Notes under the pieces: model-generated
Databases searched by the model: none
Seen by the model: the letters and a program-made list of their open reading frames with translations, nothing else
Told to the model about the DNA's origin: nothing
Shown here: positions 38,978-50,518 of the stretch, one piece after another
Layout: each line of letters begins with the position of its first letter
Position numbering within the stretch: position 1 is the first letter of the stretch
Source: Euleptes europaea
Lineage: Eukaryota; Chordata; Lepidosauria; Squamata; Sphaerodactylidae
Direction: 5' to 3'
DNA length: 64,000 nt
Assembly (NCBI RefSeq): GCF_029931775.1
Contig: NC_079312.1
Location: forward strand, 11,539,821 to 11,603,820
Program-made: the position numbers and the translations under genes

Positions 38978-39430
38978 CTGTTCTGTCTGCCTCTTCTCCT
39001 CTGCCTGACTCAGGAGGAAACCTTCGGCCAGGGCCACCGCCTGGGAACTGGTCTCCGGCCCGCATCCTCTGACCCAGCTCTCCATCTCCGAGGGCACGGT
39101 GATCAGGAACTGCTCCAGGATCACCTGGTCCACGATTTGCTTCTTGGTGTGCCTCTCCGGCTTCAGCCAGCGGTTGCAAAGTTTATGGAGCTGGCTGCAA
39201 ACCTCTCGGGGCCCATCAGCCTCATGGTAGCAGAAGTGCCGGAAACGCTGGCAATGTTCATCAGTGATCACAGTGTCCTGAGCCAGGATTTCTGGCACAG
39301 CTCTTTCCCAGAATTGAACACCACTCCCAGCCTGGATGGGATGGGGGCCTTTCCTTGCTCTCTTGTCAGTTCCAGGAGATTCTGCGTCCTTCTCTTCCAT
39401 CTCCTTCCCCTTCTTTTGGGTCGCCTCCAA
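38978..39430 (-). CDS. Gene 2 SCAN-domain exon
   Basis: Intact SCAN domain ([37 protein letters not shown]). It is the only SCAN exon of this unit, so gene 2 has the simplest model: promoter (about 41.9 kb), SCAN, post-SCAN, linker, KRAB, fingers. The likely start is Met at 39400 in strong context. Confidence 0.9.
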
Positions 39431-41060
39431 CTGTGGAGAGATACCCTTAGTAACATGGTGACATAGAGGGAAAAGATATCAGAAAGGCACAAAGAACCCA
39501 AAAGAGAATGGAGCTACATCACTCACCCTGGCCAAGAGCCCCCTAAGGATTGCCCTGGTAGAAGCATCTTTGTGGTAGCTTGCGGATCAGAATTAATGCT
39601 ATCGTGCTATATTACTAGACTTGCCAGCTGCCCACCAATTGACTGGGTTGCCCCAGTCAAGTTTAATCCTTTTACCACTACAGACAAATGGCAAATGCTT
39701 CTTACCCTTTCCATTAGAAAGGGATCTCAGAAAATGGTACTGTTGCGGGGCGGGGGGAGAGATGAAAATTAAGGCAAACTAAAAGCAAGCTCACCCTAAG
39801 CACACTGAAGCAAGTCTATTCAGAATCCTCCTCGGGCCTTTTCCCTAGGGATTACTCTCAGAAAAGTGGTTTTAGGATTCCACTGAAAATCGGTGTTCCT
39901 GTAACATCTTCCCAGTGTCTCAAAACAAAATGTCTCTTGTCATTGTGCTATATCGGATAGGGTTGCCATGTCTGGCTTGGGAAATTCCTGGAGATTTGGC
40001 CACTTTCTCTGCCCTCAGAGGCTCTGGGGGTTATTCCAATGACTATATTCATGTGGAGGGGGATTAAGGAACGGCATCCTGTACATGGCTATTTACACTT
40101 GCAGACAATTTTAGACAGGGCTTTTTTTGTGGTGGTGGTACTCACAGCTACTGAGTACAGCACCTTTTTGGAGGACGCTTTCAAAGTCCTGAGAGGGGAA
40201 TTGGTGGAAAGCAGTACATCTTTATCCATGAGTATAGGCACTTTGCCCCTTAACAATACAAGCCCTGGTTTTAGGGGTTCCTCTTATGCATGGGGCACAA
40301 TTTTGTGCAGTTTGGTTGAAGGAGACACTGGCTATACAGGATCAGGTCAGGATCAAGATGAACCCTTTTCTGTGGATTTAGCGGGATGGCAAAGTTGTGG
40401 GAATCTGCCTGCTCCCTGTATTCCCTGTGGATCCCTTCTCAGAAGCAGGGTGCTGGTGACACTCGATTCATAGCTATGGAGACTCTTTTCTGTGGGAATC
40501 TGGCTCTCTCGGCCCTCTGCTGTCATGCCATTTGGCCAGGAGCACGTTCGGACCACTGGGCTCAATTGCCAGCCAACCGTTACGATTACTACACAGTCAA
40601 GAACATATTTTTATGCTAGCAATCCAAATAACACAGGAATCAGTGCTTCTTTGTTATTCCTATTAAATTCCATGCATATTCAGAGCTTTCCCCCAAGTTA
40701 TTTTAGGCTCTGAAAACCTCTTCCATTATTTAGTAGTGTTGATTGGCAAATGTTGCAAAAGTGTAAAATTAAAGAAAGAAAATGGGGATGTAAACAGCAT
40801 CCTCTCTCCTTAGATTTAAACGTATCCCTGTAACGAGACATGCAGCAATATCTTCATGGTTTGCTGCTCAGGCTCCTTTCAGACCTTTCAACTGCCTGGA
40901 TACCCATAATGGGTAATAGCTGCTGACAGACCCATTGTGCTCCTAATCATTTTTGGGAGGGCAAAATGGAGGAGGCAAAACCAACGTACATCCCCCCCCC
41001 CCAGCTCTTAAGAGAAAGGACGGGATTTTAAAAAGACTGAAGAAGAACACGAAGAGCCTA
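39431..41060 (-). other. Spacer / first intron of gene 2
   Basis: To about 40740 it is homologous to 18.94-20.24 kb. From 40740 to 41060 nothing is recognised beyond a C-run near 40991. Confidence 0.45.
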
Positions 41061-41065
41061 TTGGC

Positions 41066-41350
41066 GCAGAGAGGTAAGCTGCAGTACTACAGTCCAAACT
41101 CTACTCACGTCCTGAGTTCAATCCTGACGGAAGTTGGTTTCAGGTAGCCGGCTCAAGGTTGACTCTGCCTTCTATCCTTCTGAGGTCGGTCAAATGAGTA
41201 CCCAGCTTGCTGGAGGTAAAGGAAAGATGACTGGGGAAGGCGCTGGCAAACCACCCCGCAACCAAAGTCGGCCTAGTCAACGTTGGGATGTGACGTCACC
41301 CCCATGGGTCAGGAATGTCCCGGTGCTTGCACAGGGGACCTTGACCTTTT
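41066..41350 (+). repeat. tRNA-derived SINE of the Sauria-SINE kind
   Basis: The head GCAGAGAGGTAAGCTGCAGT, B-box-like GAGTTCAATCC, body GGTAGCCGGCTCAAGG and tail GGGATGTGACGTCACC are characteristic of this squamate SINE. The family name is from memory. Confidence 0.65.
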
Positions 41351-41429
41351 AAAGAAGGACGCACAAAGAATAAATAAACTCACGTTCAAAGCCCCAGCAT
41401 TGTCACTGTAGTGCGACGGGGAGGGGCTG

Positions 41430-42090
41430 TGAATAGAGGCTGTTCCGCATTTTTTGTGTCAGCCTCCCCTACCTGGAGGATTCACCGTTGTGCAGCTCCT
41501 TGGCAGCCTCTCCTACCCTGAGGACCGGCAGCTGAAGAAGTGGCAGCTTTGCCTTCCGAGGACCTCGCTGAGCCGCGAGCAGCCACGTTCACCCCCCCCC
41601 CCAAAAAAAGGCATTTTAGGAACGACTCTCCCTGCCCCCAGTCGGCTGCCTCTTGCTCGCCGCCTCCCTGGCCAGCCCCCCAAGCCCCGTCCGAGACCGG
41701 GCCGCAGCTTCAGACCAGATGCAAAAACAAAGGGCTCCCCGCTGTTTTTCTTGCCCGCCCCTTTTCTCCCCACCTCTCCTCTCCGGGGCTGCAACATCAT
41801 CTACTCACCCAGAGCCAAGGAAGGGTGGAGGGAAACGCGCTGGATCCGGACCCAAAGCAGCAGCAGCAGGGGAGGAAAGCGCATGCGCGAGAGCGCGCGG
41901 GGAGTTCATTTCCGGGGTCAGAGCGAGCCCTGGGAAAGGGGCGGGTCCGAATGCAGCCTCCTTTCTAGGACTCCGGGCTCTGTCCCTTCCCCTCCCACAA
42001 ATATCAAAACACCTCCAGAGGGTGGTTGTTGCCTGCGTTTGAGGACGTGGTTTGGGTCTGGAAGGGGCAGTGGAAGGTTATTGTTAATAA
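41430..42090 (-). promoter_or_regulatory. CpG-rich promoter and first exon of gene 2
   Basis: Homologous to 24700-25390. It has an NRF1-type palindrome GCGCATGCGC at 41879-41888 and the same first-exon donor (exon end 41473). A GCAGCAGCAG-type run is shorter than in unit 1. Confidence 0.65.
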
Positions 42091-42272
42091 GGCTCATGCG
42101 GGTTTTTAAAAAGCATAATCTGATAACGTATAACCACCTCCCCAGACTGAGCATTACGCTCTTTAAGATCCTTCTACGCAAAGGGAGACGTATCTTCTCA
42201 ATTAAACGCTTTAATGAAAACAGGGCTTTCACGGGGACACCAATAAAGATGCAATCTCCATTTTTGAAAACA

Positions 42273-42283
42273 ACAATGTTATG
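42273..42283. other. Tandem duplication junction between units 2 and 3
   Basis: Promoter-side sequence shared with unit 1 (to 25585) ends at about 42272, and SINE sequence shared with 27.09 kb starts at about 42284, with about 11 unmatched bases between. The 1.5-kb spacer found between units 1 and 2 is absent. Confidence 0.7.
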
Positions 42284-42944
42284 TTCTCTCAGAACTCTCA
42301 GCCCCACGCAGAGCCAGTCAATGGCAAACCACCTCCGAATGTCGCTTGTCTTGAACCCCTATGGGGTCACCATAAGTCAGCTGTGATTTGACAACATATA
42401 TGCTGCTGCAATTATCTTGCTTGCGGACTTCCTAGAAGCACCTGGTTGGCCAATGTGTGAACAGACTGCTGGACATGATGGACCTTGGTCCAACTTTTCT
42501 TAGGTTCTTATGCACCCAGAGTTCTAGGAATACAAAATTCAGAAAAATGCAAACACAATTCTATCCAAAGTGTAAACAATACAGAACATAGATTATAAAG
42601 GCAGAAGACAGAACAGTAAGGTCAAGGTGATAGACATGATGAATTAACTACAATCCTGTAAAAAAAAACCCTCTGAACTGGCTTGTTCAACCTTGTTCAA
42701 ACAGAAGAAATGTCTAATACTGCCTGGACCGCTTATAGATCGGGTTGACTGGTCATCATGACAGATGTTGTCAAGATCTTGGGATCTGGGACAGCCCCCG
42801 CTTGTCCATCCTGGTTGCTGAAATAATGTAAGGACCACATTAATTATGTCCATCACAAATCAGTCAACCCAAAGAGGTGGTTATCCACCCACTCCTTATA
42901 AAGCCAACACTACAGAAAATGTAGGTATGAAGTAGCATACATTA

Positions 42945-43400
42945 AACTGGTTGGAATAATTCCTCATGGATCGGACTCAAAGAGGTACCTTTGGAGAGCA
43001 CTTACCAGTGCAGGACAGATCCTGTGGGGTACTACAGGGTGCAATTCTGTTTCCCGTGCCTTTCAGTCTCTATTGTAAAGCCCTTCAGCCAAATCATTTA
43101 TACTTTTGGAGTTGACGGTCAGCAATATGCTGAGGATAGCCAGCTCTATACATCCTTATCCAAATTACCTGGGAATGCGGTAGAAATCCTGAATTGCTGT
43201 CAGGCTGCTGTGGTTAACCAGTTAAAAGTGAACGGATTGAAACTAAAGCCTGAAAAGCCTGAGGTAATGCTGGCTGGGAAGGCAGAGATCTTGAAGGATA
43301 TGTGTTCCTCACTTTTCACCGAGTTCAGCTAATGCTTGCTGACTCAGTTAACAGCCTTCTCCTGCTAGAGAAGCAAGTGAAAGCAGGTGCAATAAATGCT
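42945..43400 (+). repeat. CR1/L2-group LINE RT fragment, unit 3 copy
   Basis: Same degenerate element as 27780-28200 (FGVDGQQYAEDSQLYTSL). Confidence 0.62.
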
Positions 43401-43620
43401 GTTTTTTCTGCTGTTCACCTTCCCTGCCTCTTGGCACCCAGACTCTTGGTTATCTATACAGCTTTATCAAAACTACTGTGAATACTACTAAGCGTAACTT
43501 TATGCAGAATACATTTGGCACATAGTGTAGCAAGTTAGGCTAAGATGGGATATGGGGGAAAGAGGCTGACATGTCATAAAGGTCAGAATGCAGACTATTA
43601 ATCTCTGAGGAGGTAGGAAA
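43401..43620 (-). repeat. Unclassified repeat, possible LTR part, unit 3 copy
   Basis: Copy of 28205-28440. The family is uncertain. Confidence 0.3.
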
Positions 43621-43819
43621 TGGGGCAAAAAATCCCAGTTTCATATATGCACTGATGGGATCTGTGCTGGCAGTGGCAGACCTGGAAAAGGATCTTGGGG
43701 CGGTAGTGGATCAGTATGTAAAGATACTCTTCTGTAATTTTTGTATTTTGTTTTTTTACTGTATTGTTTTGTTTGTGTTATAAAAATTAATAAAAATTTA
43801 TTTTAAAAAACCCAGTGTG

Positions 43820-44314
43820 CAGCTGCTGTAAAAAAGGGAAATTCCATGCTGGCCATAATTAGATGAGGAATAGAGAAGAAAACTGCTGATATCATACTGC
43901 CCTTGTACAAATCTACGGCGAGACCACGCTTGGAATACTGTGTACAGTTCTGGTCACCACACCTAAAAAAGGATATTACAGAGCATGAGAAGGTGCAGAA
44001 AAGAGCACTCAAAATGATTAGGGGACTAGAGGAACTGCCCTATGGGGAGCGGTTAAGACGCTTAGGGCTGTTTAGCTTGGAAAGAAGGCGGCCACCAGGA
44101 TGTGGTGATGGCTGCCAGCTTGGAGGGCTTTAAGAGGGGAGTGGACATATTCATGGCTATTAGTTAGAATGGATTCTAGTCATGCTGCATACCTATTCTC
44201 TCTAGTATCAGAGGAGCATGCCTATTATATTGGGTGCGGTGGAACACAGGCAGGACGGTGCTGCTGCAGTCATCTTGTTTGGGGGCTTCCTAGAGGCACC
44301 TGGTTGGCCACTGT
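43820..44314 (+). repeat. CR1 LINE 3' end, unit 3 copy
   Basis: Translates to CR1 C-terminal YCVQFWSPHLKKDITEHEK and MIRGLEELPYGERLRRLGLF. It is interrupted by the same L1 as in unit 2. Confidence 0.85.
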
Positions 44315-45287
44315 GTGAACAGACTGCTGGACTTTTTTTAAAAAACAATTTTTATTTTTCATAATGTTAAATGTAAATCATTTCAACAGTGTTAGAATTT
44401 GCCAATAGTAAAGAAAAAACAAGAAAAAAGATATTTCATTTCATTATTAAAGGTTTATTTTCATTAATAAGTTAGATCTAAAACAAAAAAAATAAAAATA
44501 AAAACTTCCCCTTCATCTTCCTCCATCTTGTTATGAACTTAACAGCTCTTTTGTATTACAAACTCTAATCCTAATATTATGTTAAACAATTAGATATAAG
44601 AGTTATAAGTTTTAACTAACAAGCATTATGTATAACAGTCAAAAGTACTTTAAATTGAAAACATAGTTGATACATTGAATTATTTTAATATCTTAGAAAA
44701 GAAAAAAGGATTATTAGATCAATGAATAACCTTTAAGATTCCCCAATTGCAGTTCAATGTCACAGTAAACCCTCCATGCCTCCCATTCACCCATAAATTG
44801 TCTTTTTGTGTTATCTTAGCCGTAAGTTTTGCCATTTCAGCCATTTCAAACATCTTTTGTATCCAGTCTTTTTTGTCTGGAATTTCTTTCATCTTCCATT
44901 TAGCTGCATATATTAATCTCGCTATATACATTGAAATCAAAATGAACATTTAAACAAGATAATACAAAGTGTTCAGTCACACCATTCAATTTCAGAATCA
45001 GTTACTCAAGTGTAAGCTGTTAAAGAGTCCGTTACTCAAGTGTAAACTGCTAGAGAGTCCAAATGAAATTCAAAAACAAACCAAGGTATAAATCATGCTG
45101 TGGCTGTCTTCTTGCAGCCAAAAGTCAAACCAAGGTGTAAATCACGCTGCTGCTGCCTTCCTGCAGCCAAAAGTCAGGGATTCTGTATGGCTTGTGAGCA
45201 TCAAAGTTCAAAACAAAAAGTCATACTGGAGTTCTCCCGGTCAAGAACACCACAAAATAGAACAACGTAAAGTCCAACTCAACGACA

Positions 45288-45468
45288 TCTCCTTGATAGG
45301 CAAACTGAAAACACAAGAGGAACATGATCCACACTTAAAGTGCCCCCTTACATTGATGGTTGGTTAAAACAGACTTGATGCCACCTAAGAAACCTATCAT
45401 CAATGTAAGGGGGCACTTTAAGTGTGGATCATGTTCCTCTTGTGTTTTCAGTTTGCCTATCAAGGAGA
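45288..45468. repeat. 70-bp perfect inverted repeat inside the Penelope-like element
   Basis: The left arm 45288-45357 is the exact reverse complement of 45399-45468, with a 41-base loop. The right arm is coding sequence of the endonuclease linker, so the left arm is an inverted copy made at the 5' end of the insertion. Confidence 0.92.
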
Positions 45469-45854
45469 TTAGTTCTTCAGCGTCTAACTTTAAATTTACT
45501 TTAAAAGGATTTACTAATTGCCAGTCCCAGAATGTCATTTATGGAATTCTGTGTCCATGTTCTTTGATGTACATAGGGTCCACTTCCCGCCCCCTCAAAT
45601 TACGCATAGGTGAACACAAGGCCAGGATTCGCGCAAAATTATTAGACGCACCACTTGTGTCACATTTTCTTAATAAGGGTCACTCTGACACTGATATATT
45701 TTTCTTTGTCATTTGGCAATATATTCCCAAACCCTTTGCCTCTCAAGATATAAAAAAGATATTACTCAGGAAGGAAATGTACTTTATACACCTGTTCAAA
45801 ACATTGATGCCTACAGGTCTCAACACTGAATTTGATCTATTCTGTTTTTTATAA
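45360..45854 (+). CDS. Penelope-like GIY-YIG endonuclease, C-terminal fragment
   Basis: The C-terminal part of a Penelope-like polyprotein nicks target DNA for reverse transcription. The order of motifs is a cysteine-rich linker (FKCGSCSSCVF, residues about 20-30), then a GIY-YIG domain with IYGILCPC, MYIGSTSR, an Arg helix RPLKLRIGEHKARI, a Glu in RKEMYFI and an Asn in GLNTEFDL near the end. All expected catalytic positions are recognisable and the frame is open. The upstream RT portion is absent because of 5' truncation, so the ATG at 45360 is only the first in frame and not a native start. Confidence 0.85.
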   Translation: MVKTDLMPPKKPIINVRGHFKCGSCSSCVFSLPIKEISSSASNFKFTLKGFTNCQSQNVIYGILCPCSLMYIGSTSRPLKLRIGEHKARIRAKLLDAPLVSHFLNKGHSDTDIFFFVIWQYIPKPFASQDIKKILLRKEMYFIHLFKTLMPTGLNTEFDLFCFL

Positions 45855-46279
45855 AGCCATGCAATTAATAAATATTTTTTTAGCCTGATATACCTTTAAG
45901 ATGAAACAGTAATCAGCAGCAGCTGTTACTTACCATGGCCCCTTGTCTAATGCTATTTAATTGTATGAGGTGTAGAACATAACACACTGACAGAACCTTA
46001 CTTGGTCATCAAACAATGTATTAAGGTATGTGTGGGACCACACAATTATGTAATGCAATGTAATGATAAAAGTAACATTATTTTATAATGTGGGATTGTT
46101 ACAATTTAGCAATGAGAATGTGTTACAGCATTAATTATACTATTGAACACCATTGTATAGTAAGAAATGTACTATAAAAACAATATAAATGTATTTTTTC
46201 TTTACAGAGGTTTCATACCTGAATAACACAACGTGGGCAATTTCCCACAAAGAATTCAGATAAATATCCAAAAGGAAAG

Positions 46280-46336
46280 CCAACTTACTGATGAAGCACA
46301 CGAAACGAGCACCAACCTAGGGTGTCGTTGAGTTGG
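46280..46336 (+). ncRNA. Hammerhead ribozyme (type I) at the pLTR boundary of the Penelope-like element
   Basis: The core is CTGATGA (46288-46294), a short stem-II segment (46295-46301), and GAAA (46302-46305). Stem III pairs ACGA-CACC (46305-46313, one bulged G) with GGTG-TCGT (46321-46328). Stem I pairs CCAACT (46280-46285) with AGTTGG (46331-46336). Predicted cleavage follows U46329. Stem II is minimal, with only one clear G-C pair, as known for some Penelope ribozymes. Hammerhead motifs are an established feature of these elements. Activity is inferred. Confidence 0.78.
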
Positions 46337-47475
46337 ACTTTACGTTGTTCTATTTTGTGGTGTTCTTGACCGGGAGAACTCCAGTATGACTTTTTGTTTT
46401 GAACTTTGATACTCACAAGCCATACAGAATCCCTGACTTTTGGCTGCAAGAAGACAGCCACAGCATGATTTATACCTTGGTTTGTTTTTGAATTTCATTT
46501 GGACTCTCTAGCAGTTTACACTTGAGTAACGGACTCTTTAACAGCTTACACTTGAGTAACTGATTCTGAAATTGAATGGTGTGACTGAACACTTTGTATT
46601 ATCTTGTTTAAATGTTCATTTTGATTTCAATGTATATAGTGTTACTTAAATAAGGGAAACTTGCAACTGGCAATTGGTGAATATAATCTTATGTTTAAAA
46701 GCAGAGCCCTTGTGCTGATTTTTTGGTATAACTGTGGTTAATACAGCATAGATCCATTGTTTACGTTAAGTTATATTAATCTCGCAGCTGTGGTGGCATA
46801 TATTAAAAATGATCTTTGAGATATAATAGAGTCAAGTATCATACTTAGTAACATCATTTCAGGTGTTTTAGGTACATTGTTTTGTATAATTAATCTTATT
46901 TCATTGTAAATCATGTCCCAAAAGCCTTTTGCTTTATCACATGTCCACCACATATGATGAAATGAACCTATTTCTTTATTGCATTTCCAACATTTTGGGG
47001 ACATCGATTTATAAGCCACTGCCAGTTTTTTTGGAGTCAAATACCATCTGCACATCATTTTATAAATATTTTCCCTTAATGATTGAGAATGTATGAGTTT
47101 CGTATATCGTGACCAAAGTCTTTCCCACTTGTTTAATGGTATAGCATGTTCCAACATCTGTGCCCAGCTGATCATAGTGGGTTTTATTTGTTCTTGTTCA
47201 CAATAAAGTTGTAACAGTAATTTGTACATTTTGGATATTAAATGGTCATTTGTATCCAATAAAAACTTTTGAAAAGTTGATTTATTTTTTGCAAATCCTG
47301 TTTTCAAATCCTGAACCCAGGTCAGACAATCCTTAACTTCGTCATAGTTTTTCAATAAACATTTATTGTAATCCCACTTTAAAAGATCATGGTATGTGAC
47401 AAATTGAGCTGGTCTCAGTGGTCGTAATGACAGCATTTCTTGCAATGAAACCCATAATGGTGAACAGACTGCTGG

Positions 47476-48115
47476 TTGCTGAAATCATGTAAGGACCACA
47501 TCACTAATCAGTCAGCCCACTCCTTATCCACCCACTCCTTAAAAAGCCAACACTACAGGAAAATGTAGGTATGAAGTAGTGTACATTAAACTGGTTGGAA
47601 TAATTCCTTATGGATCGGATCAAAGGGGTACCTTTGGAGAGCACTTACCACTGTGGGACAGATCCTGTGGGGTGCCACAGGGTACAATCCTATTCCCCAC
47701 GCCTTTCAGTCTCTATGTAAAGCCCTTCAGCCAAATAATTTGTAGTTTTGGGGTTGATTGTCAGCAATATGCTGAGGATACCCAGCTCTATACATCCTTA
47801 TTCACAGGGTTGCTGTGGTTAACCGGTTAAAAGTGAACCGATCGAAACTAAAGACTGAAAAGGATGAGGTAATGCTGGCTGGGAAGGCAGAGATCCTGAA
47901 GGACATTGTGTTCCCCACTTTTCACAGAGTTCAGCTGACACTCGCTGACTCAGTTAACAGCCTTCTCCTGCTGGAGAAGCAAGTGAAAGTAGGTGCGATA
48001 AATGCTTTCTTTCCCCCTAGTTTAGCTTGGAAGATGGCCCCCAACCTTGATTCAGCCGATCGGGCCACCAGGAACCATGCCACGGTGACAGCGAGACGAG
48101 ACTACTGCTCATGCA
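47476..48115 (+). repeat. CR1/L2-group LINE RT fragment, unit 3 copy
   Basis: Near-identical copy of 30447-31085. Confidence 0.6.
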
Positions 48116-48139
48116 GAAAAACAATTTTAGGGTTCAGCT

Positions 48140-48575
48140 AAAGGGGTCTGATATGAGCAACCGGACTAAGACACAGAAGTAAGCTCTTTATTAACTAACA
48201 ATACCGATCATAATCAAGGAGAGTACCTGTTCTCAGCCGAGTCCAAGATACGAACACCCTCCTTCGTCTGAACAAAGCATATATTGACATCATCAGTGCA
48301 TTAATATAGGAAGTTACAATTAAGCAAGGCAGTATCATGCTTCCAATGAACAATCAGCAATTTTTCTGCTGTTCATCTTCCCTGCCCGTTGGCACCCAGA
48401 CTCTTGCTTACCTATACAGCTTTCTCCTAACTACTGTGAATACTACTAAGCATAACTTTATGCAGAATACATTTGGCACACAGCGTAGCAAGTTAGGCTA
48501 AGATGGGATATGGGGGAAAGAGACTGACGTGTCATAAAGGTCAAAATGCAGACTATTAATCTCTGAGGAGATAAG
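48140..48575 (-). repeat. Possible solo LTR fossil, unit 3 copy
   Basis: Near-identical copy of 31110-31545. The family is uncertain. Confidence 0.35.
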
Positions 48576-48719
48576 AGATGGGGTAAAATAAACCAGATCA
48601 GCCTGCCTTCTACTTAAGGGGGACACTGAAGAAATACCATGAAGCTAAGAACTCACACAACGAGGATTAAATGATTTCAGAACTTGAGGAATTATATTTT
48701 TTGCCATCCCTGAAATGCA

Positions 48720-49225
48720 TTTTACATTCGTCTCCCTTCAGAATCAACACAGAGACTGCAATTGGTGCAGAACCCCTGGCTTGATTATTCACAGGAGCTA
48801 GACAGAGACTACATATTACGCCCATTCTTCAGTTGGTCCATTGATTGCCCATCAGTTACCAGGCTCAGTTTAAGGTATTGGCTATCACCATAAGTCGGCT
48901 GCGACTTGACGGCACTTTACACACACACCACATACAAAGCCCTTTGTTGTCTTCGTTCCTCATATCTGCAGGACTGCCTCTTCCCCATGCACCACAACAA
49001 CTTTGCTGATCTCAGCAGAGCATCCTACAGCTGCCACACTGCAAATGGCAGTCAACAACTGCTCATACACGTGCCTTCTGTTTTGGGGGCCCCTTATGGA
49101 ACGGCCTGTCTGAGGAAGTCTGGAAGGCTCCCACTTTCCTGGCCTTCCGCGAATTATGCAGATCTAAATAATTCAGGAGGGCTTGTCTGCACTGATGATA
49201 GGGCTGTAGTGGAACCGTACTGGAA
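48720..49225 (+). repeat. L2-like LINE C-terminal debris with BovB-type tail, unit 3 copy
   Basis: Copy of 31690-32200. Confidence 0.55.
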
Positions 49226-49741
49226 GCCAGCCTGACTGCCTTCTTCCTGACCCTGCTCTGCAAGAGGAGCCAGAGAGATTCCCCTTGTGGAGCTTCCCAG
49301 CCTGTGAGAGCTTCTCTTCCCCCCTCCCCCACTCCTTACCCGTCCAGTCCAACTTCTCGAGCCTCAATCCTCCAGCTCTCCTGCAATCTCCCAAAAAGAT
49401 GAAATTGGAGGACTTCAGTATTTCTCTCCTCTTTTTTGTAGCCTCTCTAGGAACCGTGTCTCTGTCTGCCTATTAACCCTTTACAAAGCTCTTGTGCACA
49501 GAGAGGACAAAAAGGACTATTCTGATGACCATTTTTTCCAAATTAAGGAAAAGATTAAATGTGCCCTTTAAGGCCCAACCTGGCAAAGAAAATCTATTCT
49601 CTAGTCCCAGAGGTGTAAAGTCTGGCTGTTACTGCTCAGCGGGGCTGGCAAGGCACTCTCTTCATGCTCAGATGCATTGTCAGCCAATGGAAAGCTAGGC
49701 AGAATACAAAACGGAATAAAACATTGAACACATTAACACGC

Positions 49742-49928
49742 TTCTACTGAATCAGACCCTTGGTCCATCAAAGTCAGTATTGTCTACTCAGACTGGCAGT
49801 GGCTCTCCAGGGTCTCAAGCAGAGGTCTTTCACATCACCTACCTGTTAACTGGAGGAGATGGGGATTGAACCTGGGGCCTTCAGCAAGCCAAGCAGATGC
49901 TCTACCACTGCGCCACAAATCAGCCCCG
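49742..49928 (-). repeat. tRNA-derived SINE, unit 3 copy
   Basis: Copy of 32716-32902, with A and B boxes retained. Confidence 0.7.
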
Positions 49929-50251
49929 CAAGGTCAGTAAACAATCAGCCAATGCTTAGAAAAGACTGAGCTGTCCAGACAATAGATGTCAACACTTGAG
50001 CTAAGGCATAAATGTCTCAGCAACCCCGTAATGGCAACCAACAACTTACCCGAACAACATTCATTATATTTTAGAAACTTCCAAACTGACCTCATATTAT
50101 TTTGGAAATGGTACCCATTCACTATTAGTTTTTCTCTTATAAATGGGAGGTTTCTACAACTCTCCTACACCAATGAAAAACTGAGAAATATTTCTACAAT
50201 AACCAAAAACTGATATTTTGGCACAAAACCAATGTAACACATATCATTTAC

Positions 50252-50518
50252 CAGGGACCAGGCCTTTTCTGGCTCTTTGGGCTGGGCTCCCTGATGAAAT
50301 TGAGGGAGGTCCCTTCATGGAGATCTTCTACTGCAAGGCCTGCTTGTTTGCCAAAGTAGGTGCCTTTTGAAAGAGCAAGGGACAGAGAGGTTTGCCATTT
50401 CATTTTTTATTTTAACTGAGATGTTTTAATTATTAAATATTGTTTAACTATTATTGCAAGCCACCTTGAACCACAAGAAATAGTGGAATATAAAAGTTCT
50501 AAATAAATAAATAAGGAC
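50252..50518 (+). repeat. L2-like LINE 3' end, unit 3 copy
   Basis: Copy of 33228-33492. Confidence 0.6.

Larger units (their letters stand above)
44923..46771 (+). mobile_element. Penelope-like retroelement, 5'-truncated, with nested foldbacks
   Basis: Bounded by a 14-bp target duplication TATATTAATCTCGC (44909-44922 and 46772-46785). Unit 2 has the empty site. It contains a GIY-YIG endonuclease frame, a hammerhead-like motif and a terminal repeat (pLTR). The pLTR is present inverted at the left (44923-45287) and direct at the right (46323-46638), followed by a 133-bp tail. A second perfect 70-bp inverted repeat (45288-45357 and 45399-45468) flanks a 41-base loop. The reverse transcriptase is missing. 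The left pLTR arm has a tandem duplication of about 48 bp that the right arm lacks. Confidence 0.9.
44331..47459 (-). repeat. L1 LINE, unit 3 copy, split by a Penelope-like element
   Basis: Same L1 insertion as 29156-30430, with the 16-bp target duplication at 44315-44330 and 47460-47475. The ORF2 C-terminus lies in two parts on either side of 44923-46771. The right part (46786-47445) is nearly identical to unit 2, and the left part is clearly more diverged. Confidence 0.88.

Noticed and set aside
44923-46638. Reading the inverted ends as a DNA transposon or MITE
   Set aside because: The arms are unequal in length, a 133-bp tail follows the right arm, the target duplication is 14 bp, and the internal frame is GIY-YIG. 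These fit a Penelope-like element instead.
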